Position numbers and translations under genes: made by a program. The notes below the pieces were generated by a model that searched no databases, had not been told where the DNA came from, and worked only from the letters and a program-made list of their open reading frames with translations. Shown here one piece after another: positions 1 to 10,877 of a stretch of DNA of 64,000 nucleotides (positions are counted from its first letter, which is position 1; each line of letters starts with the position of its first letter). The DNA is from Ceraceosorus guamensis (taxonomy: Eukaryota > Basidiomycota > Exobasidiomycetes > Ceraceosorales > Ceraceosoraceae). The stretch covers positions 617,628-681,627 of the forward strand of contig NW_020289998.1 of NCBI RefSeq assembly GCF_003144195.1, in the 5' to 3' direction.

Positions 1-2616
1 CGGTGGAGCACCTGGCGCTGCCATCAAAGGTCCGAAGTGAGTGCATGGAGCTACCTTCCAATGGAGGGTCAGCAGAGCCTCACGCATTCTTTTCGGCTTG
101 TCATCGGCCAGAGAACACGCGCTGTGGACGAGCAGATACGCGCCTGCGCGTATGAAGGATCTGGTCGGTAACGGTACCTCGATTGCAAAGATCGAAGACT
201 GGTTGACGAATTGGTGTGTATAGGTGTGGACGAGTAGCAGCTCCGATGCTACTCTTGCTTACTGTGCCTACCTTCTGCGCGCATGTTTAGGCAAGCGTCA
301 TACAAAGCCGACTTCAAGAAGCCAGGCAAGAATGCTATCGGCGTGTTCCGGGCTCTTCTACTCTCTGGACCACCGGGGGTGGGAAAGACAAGCGCTGCAC
401 ATCTCTTGGCTCGCAAGTGCGGATACACACCAATGGAACTAAATGCAAGTGACGCTAGAAGCAAAAAGCTGATCGAGGCAAGCTTAAAGGACACCATTAA
501 CAATTCAAGTCTGGATTCATGGTACAATGGTGTGAGTACTTGACTTTGAGCGGAGCTTCACTCAAGGAAGCTCAGTGACACGTTCTTACGATGGCTCAAT
601 GCTGCACGGCAGACGGACAAGCCTACATCTGCGGATGGCGTTCGGGTCACCGATAGAACCTGTCTGATCATGGACGAAGTGGATGGCATGTCGGGAGGAG
701 ATCGTGGTGGTGTCGGGGCGATCAATGCCCTGATACGCAAAACGAAGGTATGTGGCGATGTGACGCTTTGGCTCAAAGCTGCCTGCGCGATCGCTGACCT
801 ACCTTGCGTATGTGCGCAACAGGTCCCCATACTGTGCATTTGCAACGAAGCCAAGACCCCGAAGATGAGGCCCTTGGAATCCACGTGTGGTCAAATTAAA
901 TTTGCTCGGTGAGCATGCTCGAGTGCTGCATTCTTCGTTGTGAAGCGCGCTCACCACGGCCTCGTTTTCAGACCCGATTCGCGCCAAATCCGCAGCAGAC
1001 TCCTGACCATAGCATTCTCGTGAGTTGATTCGCAGCTGCGACGAATACATACACCCGCGGCTCACCTAATGCTCTCGGATTGAGCAGCGAAAAGATGAAA
1101 GTCGCCCCTGAGGTCATGGACGAACTCATTCGTTCTGCCCAGAACGACATCCGTCTGGTCATCAACATGCTGTCGACATGGGCGCTCTCCTCGCGCACAA
1201 TGGATTTCGACGAAGGCAAAGATCTGTGAGCATAGTTCACAGCTGCAGAGCAATTGACGCGGCGCTGACACAATGCCATTCTTTGCAGAGGAGCGGCAAA
1301 CGTCAAACCCGGCATGCACACGCCTTTCAGCTTGTATAATCAAGTCAGCGGACAAGGATTCTTCTCTCCTACCAATCCGGCCAATTTGACTCAAAAAAGT
1401 GAAGTCTACTTTAGCGACCATTCCATCATGCCTCTCATGGTGCAGGTGAGTCGAGCCAGCGCCCGAGCGGAATGATCTCGAGGTGCCTCTTTCTGAACCT
1501 TCACTCATCCGCAGACGAACTACATCAACCAAGCTCCCACCGTTGCCTCCCGCATCACGAACCACTCTGAAAAAGAGTGGAAAACTATGGAATTGATGAC
1601 AAAGGCAGCCATTTCCATTTCCGACGGCGAAGTCATCGATGCCATGATACATTCCCCTCAGCAGCACTGGTCACTTATGCCACACCACGCCATTGCGTCC
1701 GTCATACGTCCAATGTCTTTCGTCTACGGACAAAGCGCTGCGAAGAACAAGATGTATGGTCCGTCTTTCCCAACGTGCGTCTCGGGCTTGGCCCATCAAA
1801 CAGCGAAGTTTACGTGCGAGTGCTGACCGCACCTCAATGTGCTCGGGTCACCCACGCAGGTGGCTCGGAATCAATTCCAAGGCTCAAAGGTTGAGCCGCG
1901 TGGCCGTAGAAATTCAAACTAAGATGAGGCTTGCAGCATCCGGTTCGAGATTCGAGGTCAGAGAGCAGTACTTGCCATACTTTGTGCCACGCCTGACTCA
2001 ACCGCTTGTCAAGAAGGGCCAAGTGAGTGCTGGAAGCTTCACACGTATCAATGCCACGACTGACGATCCACTCGTCTCGGTTCAGGGTGGGATCGAAGAA
2101 GTCATCGAGTTTATGGATGACTACTACCTCAATCCTGAGGACAGAGAAGGTATTCTTGAGCTTGGAATTGGGGAAAACAATATGGACGCAGTAGTGAAGC
2201 CCATCAAGACTGACGTCAAGGTGCGTGACGCTGCGCCGACTTTATGCCTGCGATTTGCTAAAGCGGTCTTGAATGCCACTCTGTGTGGCTGTAGAGCGCC
2301 TTCACTCGCAGATACAACAGCACAGATCACCCGATCGCCTTCTACAAGGGTCAAAACATCGCCAAAGCCAAGAAGCTTGTTGGAGAGCCAGCGCCGGACG
2401 TTGAAGAGCTGGAGGGCGCAGAGGTGTCTGACGTCTCTGATAACGAGATGGAAGAAGTCAGCGACAACGAGGACTTGTCCAAGGTAAGTGTGTTGCTGGC
2501 GAGACCTTCAGACATACGTGTCTGCGTACCGCTCACGGCGTCGGCATGCTCCCCAGAACAAGATGATCAAAGAGAAGAAGCCGAAGGGAAAAGGCAAAAG
2601 CGGCAAGGGCAAATGA
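1..2616 (+). CDS. RFC1: Replication factor C subunit 1 (clamp loader large subunit), 5' truncated by window edge
   Basis: Large subunit of the RFC clamp loader, which opens PCNA and places it on primer-template junctions in the nucleus. Thirteen exons can be read: 1-36, 112-213, 291-531, 613-747, 823-908, 972-1019, 1088-1225, 1289-1445, 1515-1774, 1860-2022, 2086-2220, 2295-2483, 2557-2616. The AAA+ core shows Walker A GPPGVGKT, the NASD box typical of RFC1, and Walker B MDEVDG, followed by the RFC1-specific C-terminal region (FPTWLGINSK, SAFTRRYN). The protein ends in a lysine/glycine-rich tail after an acidic stretch (SDNEMEEVSDNED). The N-terminal BRCT region lies outside the window. The intron at 2023-2085 is a multiple of three with no stop. 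Identification is very secure; the first partial exon is less so. Confidence 0.94.
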
Positions 2617-3459
2617 GGAGCAAGATCACGCAATTCTCAGGATATTCCAGGGCCCCCTTCCTTGTACTAGGTTATCTGGTTGTCAGGACATAATGCATGC
2701 ACTGCGTCTAGCCGGATTCCGGAATGTTTGTGAGGTGGGCGTGCTTTGAATCACGAAAGCGGCCGAGCTCTGTCCCGGATGTCATGCAGAGGGATGATGT
2801 GTTCATGATTCAAGATGCGTTCATGTGCTGTTTGTACATGAAGGTGCATGAGCGCGTGCGCCACAGCTCGATCCTCTTTGCTGCCTATCGAGACTGGTGA
2901 TGAAGGCGGTCAAGTGTTGTGGGGCTGACTCGGCGCTCTGCTATATTCAAGATCAAATCATGAATCACGAATGGCAAGCGCCGTGGAGGGCGAACGGGCG
3001 CGACGCTAGAGAAATCGGCCCAAGCGCCTCACGTCACGTGAGTTGGTGCGCTACACGAGACCTGGCCCTACCCTACAGTCAAGAGTAAAGTACAAGAGTC
3101 TTGACTGTACCAGCCATCTTACGGAGGAAGCAGGAACAGCAAGCAGCTAGCTGTGTTCCTTCACACTCCCATCCGTCGACTCGAGCGCTTTTGCAGCGCA
3201 TACTTGTGTCAAACATTGACTTTATTGAGCGCCTGATCCGACCTGGCGAGTTCGAGCGTCGCTTATCGTCGAGCCGTGGGCATTGTCTGCATTCAACAGA
3301 TCGTCGCTTGCAGGCCTTGGGCAGGCACACATCGACCGCCTCAGCACCAGCAATACATCGATCGGCTTTCCTTCCATCACCTCGTAGCAAAGCTTTCAAG
3401 ACTCTCTCTCTCTCTCGGTGCATCGCTCCCAAAGCTTCGCAGCATCTTCCAACCTCACC
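2617..3459. other. Intergenic region between RFC1 and the phosphatase gene
   Basis: No supported gene. It holds the 3' flank of RFC1 and the probable promoter and leader of the downstream phosphatase. A CT run (TCTCTCTCTC near 3404-3415) sits about 45 bases before the start codon, a common leader feature in fungi. Confidence 0.6.
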
Positions 3460-5306
3460 ATGGCATTGGATCTAGACGCATCCTTATCGCTCCTCAGGCA
3501 ATGCAAGTACCTGCCCGAGTCAGACATCAAAGCGCTCTGCGAGCTGGTCAAGTCTTTGCTATTGGAAGAGAGCAACATTCAGCCTGTTCAGAGCCCAGTG
3601 ACGGTTTGTGGAGATATACATGGACAGTTTTGGGATCTGTTGGAATTGCTCAAGGTCGGCGGAGAACCACCCGAAACGGGTTACGTGTTCATGGTGAGTG
3701 GCAGGCTGAGAGAATTTTTTGGGCACATACTACGATGGAAGAAATGGCGCCGTTGGGGAGTGATGGGGTCGGAGGAATTCGAGTGTCGGTATCCATCTAC
3801 GGATAGGGATTCAAGCTGGCACGCACCTCCACTGGCAAGCCGTCAAAGAGCGGAGCAGCGCTACTGCGCCAACTCCAGCTCTCACGCATCAGAATCGGAC
3901 AGCTCGTCTTGCCATGAATCTGAGTACATCTCATCTCTTGCGATGAGACGGGCCTTCATCTACACCCTTCGCACGACTCATCGTACGACATCGCGTGTCC
4001 GGCGAGAAGGCCAGCAGTGTCCCCTCGCTGACACATCCCTCTTCCTCTTGCTACGCGTACAGGGTGACTTCGTGGATCGAGGTTACTTCTCTTTGGAGAC
4101 CTTCTCATTGTTGATGTGCTTGAAAGCGCGGTGGCCCGATAGAATCACCTTGCTGAGAGGAAATCACGAAAGCAGGCAGATCACTCAAGTGTATGGCTTC
4201 TATGGTGAGTGATGTCTTGTCCGCATGGCGGGTAAGATGTGGCGGCGCACGACGTGTGCTCACGCCACGCCGAGACGATTGACGCCGGCCATATCCACAG
4301 ACGAGTGTCAGCACAAGTACGGAAATGCAAATGTGTGGAAGTCTTGCTGTCAAGTGTTCGATTACCTCAACTTGGCTGCGGTGAGTAGCTGTCAGGCTCG
4401 TCTGCGCAGGCGTGGCAAAGTCGAGATCAGGCACTGACAAAGCTCCATCCTTTGGCGCTGCATATGTCCGCAAAGATCATCGACGGACGAGTGCTCTGCG
4501 TGCACGGAGGTCTGTCACCAGACGTCAGGACGCTGGACCAGATCCGAATCATTGCGAGGGCGCAAGAAATTCCGCACGAGGGCGCATTTTGCGATTTGAT
4601 GTGGAGTGATCCGGACGATGTCGATACCTGGGCCGTTAGTCCTCGAGGCGCGGGATGGCTTTTCGGCGGCAAGGTGACGCGAGAGGTGAGATGGAGAGGT
4701 CAAGAGAAGTGGTGTTGGAAGGATGCGGACTGCATTACTGACAAATCTACAATCCCCCCGATTGCAGTTCAATCAGATCAATGGATTGGAATTGATAGCA
4801 AGAGCACATCAGCTCGTCCAGGAGGGCTAGTGAGTGTACTCTAGCGTGTCTCGCGCGCACTCGCAGTACTCATCGCTTTTGCTGAAAGCACTTGCGCTTT
4901 CCTTGTAACGACGATAGCAAATTGATGCACGATAATGGCATCGTGACAGTATGGTCGGCACCAAACTACTGCTACCGGTGTGGAAATGTAGCGAGCATCT
5001 TCCAAGTAGACGATCTGCTAGACGCCTCGCGCTCAAAGAGTCTTTCGCAAAATGCGGGAAATGGCAAGGCAGCAGCGAACGACCTCGAAGCGGGAGGCGT
5101 GGGTGGAAGCGAGCAAGAGGACAGATTTGGAGCTCAGCACTTCAAAATCTTCGAAGCGGGTGAGTGATGCAAACGTCTCGACGATCACGTTGGTGCGACG
5201 AGCACGGAATTTATGCCATCTGTTTCTACGATGCGATGCAGTTCCGGATCAAGAACGGACTACACCGGCGAGATTAAACTTGCAAACGACGCAGTACTTC
5301 TTGTGA
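3460..5306 (+). CDS. SIT4: Serine/threonine phosphatase catalytic subunit, PP6/Sit4/Ppe1 type
   Basis: Catalytic subunit of a PP2A-family phosphatase acting with SAPS-type regulatory partners in cell-cycle and nutrient signalling (family knowledge). Seven exons: 3460-3693, 4063-4204, 4301-4380, 4476-4685, 4768-4829, 4918-5159, 5242-5306, giving 344 residues. Metal-binding motifs GDIHGQF, GDFVDRG and GNHE are intact, and the protein ends in QYFL, the carboxyl-methylated tail type of this family. LLLEESN near residue 37, EGYKLM and AVPDQER match PP6/Sit4 rather than PP2A or PP4. A glycine/serine/alanine-rich insert of about 35 residues follows FQVDD, making it longer than human PP6 (305). Intron 1 is 369 bases, unusually long here, a multiple of three and free of stops. 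The start is the first ATG matching the family N terminus; an in-frame upstream ATG exists at 3418. Confidence 0.95.
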
Positions 5307-5635
5307 CCTCGGCCCCCTGCGGCATCGGGCGAGGAAGGAATGCAACCCACTCCAGCAAATGCGCTAGCACCCAGCGAGGCCGCCCATCCGCTGAATCCAC
5401 ATGGACATCGCAGGAACCTCTCAAAAGCGGCCGCGGGCACCTCTTTGGTCGGCTTCAAGCTGCACACGGATTGCTGATTGTCAGACGCAGCGGTCTGCAG
5501 TTCACGCGTGTCAAATATCACTTGCGCTGTCTGTATCGATAATGCCATCGGGCTTGCTGCCGCCTTTTGCCTGGGTGGCGCCCGTGCGACCACCGAACAA
5601 ATGTTTGCAACATGATCAGCATTACATGCCTGAAG
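5307..5635. other. Convergent 3' spacer
   Basis: Spacer between the phosphatase and DPH6 stop codons. No gene or clear structure seen; it must carry both polyadenylation regions. Confidence 0.6.
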
Positions 5636-8600
5636 CTAGGCGGTCATGATCAGCAGACACAGGTCCGCGGGCCCTTCGTCACGTCCTGAGTGGGAAAAGA
5701 CGGACACCACTGGCACGAATGTGAGGGCTGGTGGAGATGTTCCTTCCGCCAACGAGCTTTGCAGCAGCTCTTCCGTCAAGCCGCGAGCTGGTGCATGCGG
5801 ATCGCACGAGGGGATGACTGTAAGCGAAGGCCAGCAGTGAGCGATTCCACATCTGATCATCTTTTCGCTACTCACCCTCCCATTCATCGACCTGCTCCGA
5901 GTACAAGATGCGAATGGACAGGGCATTCCGCAAAAATGCACTCTTCCTCTCTGCATTGTCTCCTGCGACCAAATTGTTGCTTTGTGGATCAGGTGCAGGT
6001 AGGGAGGCAGCCTCTGTGGTGGATATTCTGGTGGCATGCACGACGGCAAAACCCTTCTTGCCCCTGAGAGAGCCTGCAGACTTCCACTGCACTCGCCACA
6101 AATTCTCAGCGAGCTGCAAGAGCTCATTTGCCTCTGCAAAGAGCGGCATTTCTACGCCCTCTTCCGAATCGCCGTCACTGTCACTGTCCGCCTCTTGATT
6201 TGCATCATTCGCTTCGTCGTCTGCTGGATACCGCGCTGTACCTCGACTACCATCGTTTGCCGTAAGCTGCCACTCGACTGCTGCACCTCTCGGCAAAGCG
6301 CCGAACGGCAAAAGTGCGTAGGTGATGGGAATGCTGGAAGGCGAAGCGTGCGAACCTAGCCACGTCTCGTCGAAAGAGGGCGACTGTGCCTCATCCTCGG
6401 CGTCAGAGCCCGAATCCGATCCAGACGCTCGATTAGCGATCTGCGCATTCCACGCCGCTTTCGCGGTGCGCAGCCTCCTTTGACGCTCATCGAGTAGCGA
6501 AAAAGATCCGCTTTGACCACAGCTAGATGGGCCATCTTCGAGCCAGCATATGCAGCTTTCGATCCAGTGTGCAGATGCACGTCCCTGTGCATCCAGTGCT
6601 ACTTGTAGGATCCGTCGAGCATGTTGCAAGGCCATGGCGTGCTGGGTGGGGACATCCTCCGCCAAGCTTAGATCCATCGGGCGCAAGCCAATTTGACCAG
6701 AGATGGTCAGATGTGAGTCTGCCTGTTGCGAGACCAGCCGGAGGTGCGTTGAGGCGACACGGGGTTTCCAAGGGACTTCTCGACTCCAAGCACTCACTCT
6801 AACGCTTTGGCTGTACGGTCCTATGTTGGCTGCGGCCCAGTAGCTGCGGCCCTGCACGTGTACCACCGTTCTCGCGAAGCGTGGCTGACCAGTGACCTCG
6901 CCACCCGGTCGATATCTCAACCCATCGTCTAAAGCCACAGCATCAATTACGAATTTCGCTTGTGACTTTTCTACCAGATCAATCCGCTGAGAAGACAGAG
7001 CTGCGTCCTCGCTCAAGCATTCCGAATTGCCGCCGCGGATGGCTACTCCTACGCATGCTCGAGAGGGGGGCTCGGAGCCAAACATGCTGGAGTAGATCTG
7101 GTTCATCTGCGCAAAGTCAGATTGAGACCTGAGATAGAGGTTCAAATGATGGATATGAGCCAAACAAAGGTCGTACTTCGCAAGCGCATCTACGTATATG
7201 ACACAAAGAGAGGTGGGGTCAGATAAAGAGACAAATGGGAGTTTTGACGACGTACCTTGCAGCCGTTGAAACGCGGTCGTGATTTGGCTTTGCAATTCAG
7301 CAGCGGGATCATCCGAGACGTTTGCTAGTTTCGCGACTGCTGGCATCTCGCCGCTGACTTTTCCATGGATCCCGCCCACAGCAAGAAGATGTCCCTTCTT
7401 GGATGCGGTGTAGAGAGGCTGTTCATCAATCGCTTTCGCAAATGTAGGGCCAGCCGTACGCAGACGTGATCTCGTCACGGAGGCTGCCAGACCGGATACA
7501 GCATCGCCGGGCCCGCCTAAGCTCGCAGCAGCACGCCTTGTGCGCTCGCCAAGCGCGTCCAGCAGGGGCGGCACAGGGACGTCTTGCAAAGTAGAGGCAT
7601 CATCCGACTTCTTTTCTAGGTGTGCCCGCTTGATCTGCAAGTATGCGACAGAGGCAAAGCCGGAGTCTGAGTGGACCTGTGTCGTAGTCTCATTGCTGAT
7701 ACCGTTGCGTGCGTTTGATCAGTCATGACCGATATGGATACGTCCTTTAAATTGATCAGACTCACAGCACTATGCGACGCTTGAAAAGCGGACAGTCCAG
7801 AGTCAGCGTCTCGTACTCCCCGCCTTCCCCACAAACGTGAGAGCCGTAGAGGTCATTCTGCGCTTTCATGTGCGCAATGGGGAGAATGCATCAGCACTGC
7901 GGCGAAGTGGACGTGCAACAGGCTGGGTCCGTGCTTCTCACTAGTCTCTTCAGAGTCGGTCGCATCTGTGCTAGACTCTTGCCCAGGTGTTTCGCTTCCA
8001 AGCCAATACCAGCCACTTTGACGAGTACAGCCTCGAGCTCGGCGCTGCACATCTCATCCAGCAGCTGGCTTTGATGCCGCTGCCAGAGGAAAGCAAGAGG
8101 CAAGAGCTTCAAATCTGCTCGAAGACAGACATGCTCCACCCTGACCCGCTGATAATTGGAAAGGATTGCTCCTACTGAGACGCCTTCCACATCAGGATAA
8201 CCTTGCTTGACGTTCAACAAGAGCTGGTACAGATCCTCCGTTTCGTCTTGCTCTTCTGCAGTTGAGGAGGTCGAAGCAGCGGCGCGGTTCTCTGAAGAGG
8301 CAGAAAAGCCAGACGTTTTGTTGGTTGCTACGCTCGAGCTTGCGTTCTGATGCGGGAGCGGCAGTCGGGAACCGTAGTCGCTGCCCAACTTGACGGGCTT
8401 GCCAGAAATGACTCGTTTGTACAGCGGCAGCTCCATCGCTTGCGCGACCAAGTGCACAGCATCATGTCCGACAGTCTGGTACATGTACGAGTCCAGCTCC
8501 TCTGGTGGCGCATTCAGCCATGCATAGGTAGGTGCAAATCAGCGAGAGTGGGGTAATAGGGGACAGCATGCTCCTACGATCAGTTCCGGCTGATCAGCTA

Positions 8601-8749
8601 CGAAGAACTTGTCTGAATGTGCTACACTGACCTGTGCCGTCCGGAGGACCCAATGTGGCCAGAGCTACAACCTCGTGACCTTGCTTGGCCGCATGACAGA
8701 GGTTGTAGCAGCTATCTTTGCCGCCAGAAAGCAGGCCGACGACCTTCAT
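5636..8749 (-). CDS. DPH6: Diphthine--ammonia ligase with C-terminal RidA-like domains
   Basis: Catalyses the last step of diphthamide synthesis, ATP-dependent amidation of diphthine on elongation factor 2, in the cytosol. Seven exons on the reverse strand: 8749-8632, 8501-7942, 7857-7766, 7695-7256, 7189-6798, 6722-5876, 5817-5636; 876 residues. The N terminus has the PP-loop ATP motif LSGGKDS at residues 7-13; EELDSYMYQTVGHD and CGEGGEYETLTLD are hallmark segments of the ATP-binding family 4. The C-terminal half has RidA/YjgF-like stretches (GPYSQSV, ISGQIGL), the architecture known for fungal Dph6. Acidic, low-complexity linkers lie between domains. Introns at 7190-7255 and 6723-6797 are stop-free multiples of three, so an ORF finder reads through them. 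The start is divergent from the RWD gene, about 550 bases away. Confidence 0.93.
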
Positions 8750-9297
8750 CTATGCCACCGTTTGGCTTGAACGTGACACACTCGAGTCGGCTGGCTTGAC
8801 CGAATGGCTGGTGGGTGGACGTGGAAGAGGGGAAAGCGAAGGCTGATGCCTGGCCGCCGCTGGCATCGAGCCCAAAAAATCCGCAGCTCCGCAGATGAAC
8901 GGAAGGCGCACGCGTAAACCGGCGGTACTCATCCACGACTGCATATATATGTGGTGTGTGGTGCCGCACGCGCAGTGCCCGCTTTCCGCCTGTCCTTCTC
9001 CGCGCGCGCGTTGCGCAGCCAACGAGTGCCTACCGCAACAGAGTTGCAACACGCCGAGTCACGACTCAAGACTCACGACTTACGACTGGCTCTGGCTCTG
9101 GCTCCGGCTCCGCTCTCAATCGTGAATCGTGAAAAGATTGAGGCGCACCACTCGGATCTATGGTCACAGTGCTAGCGCTGGCGCTCTATGGAGTACAATC
9201 ACGACTTGCTGGACTTGACCGCACATGTACAAGAGCAGACACAGCGTCTACCTATACACACTGGTGCAGGCCCGCATTGCTTAGTCATTACACGAGT
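8750..9297. promoter_or_regulatory. Divergent promoter region of DPH6 and the RWD/DUF1115 gene
   Basis: Bidirectional intergenic DNA between two start codons. It holds an ATATATATG TATA-like stretch near 8944-8952, a cluster of ACTCACGACT-like words at about 9058-9085, a TGGCTC/CGGCTC repeat at about 9087-9112, and AATCGTGAATCGTGA at 9118-9132. Promoter role is inferred from position only. Confidence 0.4.
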
Positions 9298-10686
9298 ATG
9301 GCTCAGAGCTGCCTCGAAGACATGAGCCTCGTTCGCGGGTCCTTGACGGAAGAAGAATTCAGCTGGAGAGGGACAGCGTCTGAGTGCTCCGCCTTCCAGA
9401 CCGCTTACGAAAGCTTTCTGAAAGAACAGCAAGACGCCCAAGATACCTTGGCGCTTCTGATTCGAGATGGTGTGACGACCATCAGCTTGTCCGCACTGCT
9501 TTGCAAAGAGCCCTCGGTAAGCTTGCTGGTCGATTACCCGTTGCTGAGCGCTGGTGCGCCATCTTCGCCCGAGGGAAACATCGACGTGCGAGTATCGATC
9601 GCAGCTCCGACACTACAGGAAGGTCAGAAGAGGTCCCTCAACGAGCTGCTCAGCACGAGGCTCGCAGAGATCAAAGAGGAGCAAGGTGAGAGCTTCAGCA
9701 GACACGTTTGGGCTGCCAAGGCAGCTGACGCAATTTCCAGCATCGCCCTTGCCAAGCAGTCGTTTCAAATCCAGTCTTTGATATCTACTCGCTTCTCAGT
9801 GAGCACATCAGCTCTCACCCCGTATCATCCGCTGCACACGAGGCACCCCCAGCGCCTGTCAGCGAGACCCCTCAACACAGCAAATCTCAAAGACAGGGGC
9901 CCGTTGATATGAGAAGAGACATCTTTTGGACACGTGAGTGGCATTAGCTGATTGAGGGACCGCTTTGCGCCAGCTCACCCAAATGTGCCGGCGCAACCTA
10001 TCTCGCATCAGATCATCTCCTGGCCCCTTCTAAGCGGCGAGACTTCAACGCCTGGTCATCGGAGCTGGACGTTTGGATCCTCGTCAAAATTGGGTGAGCA
10101 GTCTGCGTGTGGACAGCGTTTCCACTCCGTGTACGCCTTGCTCTGACGGGTTTCAGCCTTGACAATCGCTTGATTGTCGATTCAGATACCCAGGATTCCT
10201 GATCTTTGAGGGCCTGGCAGAGGGGGTCGAAGAGCTCTGTCGCAGAGTCAAAGGTCTTCAATGGGCAGCCCTCTCTCACAGATCTACGGTCGAGTATCAG
10301 CACCAGCCATCAGTCAGCCTTGCCAAAGACCAAGCTATTGAAGAAGCTCTGCTGGCTTGCAAAGTAGCTCATGGGCATGCAGCCAGCAAGAGCAAGTCTG
10401 GATCTGCCCCCTCTGCGCAGAAAGGCCCCATCGACAGTCACAAATTCAGGACGGGCTACGAAGAGCTCGAAAGCACGGGAGAGATCGTTGCAAGGTAGGT
10501 CCGTTCGTAGCTGTCACTCGTCAGGCAGCCTTCTGCCTGCGCGATTGAGCTGATCGATCCGCCTTTTGCCTATTGCGTCAAAACGCTGCTTGATAAAGAT
10601 TGAAGGACGCATCATTCCCCGACGAAGAGGTCGTGGGAGGTCTCAGCTTGCGCGTCTCCTCCGCATCTCGGAAAGATAAAGGCTGA
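9298..10686 (+). CDS. RWD domain protein with C-terminal DUF1115 (RWDD2-like)
   Basis: Five exons: 9298-9685, 9775-9933, 10012-10093, 10186-10494, 10599-10686; 341 residues. The N-terminal part resembles an RWD fold (DVRVSIAAP, then VFDIYSLLSEHI at the end of the domain). After a proline/serine-rich linker the sequence RRDIFWTHHLLAPSKRRD and then GYPGFLIFEG matches the DUF1115 module seen after RWD in RWDD2-type proteins. Such proteins are thought to be protein-interaction adaptors; the function is not established. The second exon is joined in the frame that gives this conserved helix; the unspliced frame looks unrelated after 9686. Product-family call is from motif memory and is moderately sure. 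Confidence 0.75.
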
Positions 10687-10835
10687 CGTGGGAAATGAGA
10701 TCTATTTTGATTTGCACACGAGAGATCTGCTCTCTTGTGCCATGCATCGTACAATGCTGCTGAGAGCAGCTGCGTCCTCGGAACGTCAATCCGTGTAGTG
10801 TCACGATCTTCACCGTTTGACGAAACCCAAAATCA

Positions 10836-10877
10836 GTGAATCACGAATCACGAATCGTGAATCTTGAATGTGAATCA
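10836..10877. repeat. Cluster of AATCACGAATC-type motif
   Basis: Five consecutive copies of a GTGAATC/ACGAATC word in both orientations within 42 bases, the densest example of the dispersed motif seen throughout intergenic DNA of this window. Confidence 0.75.
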
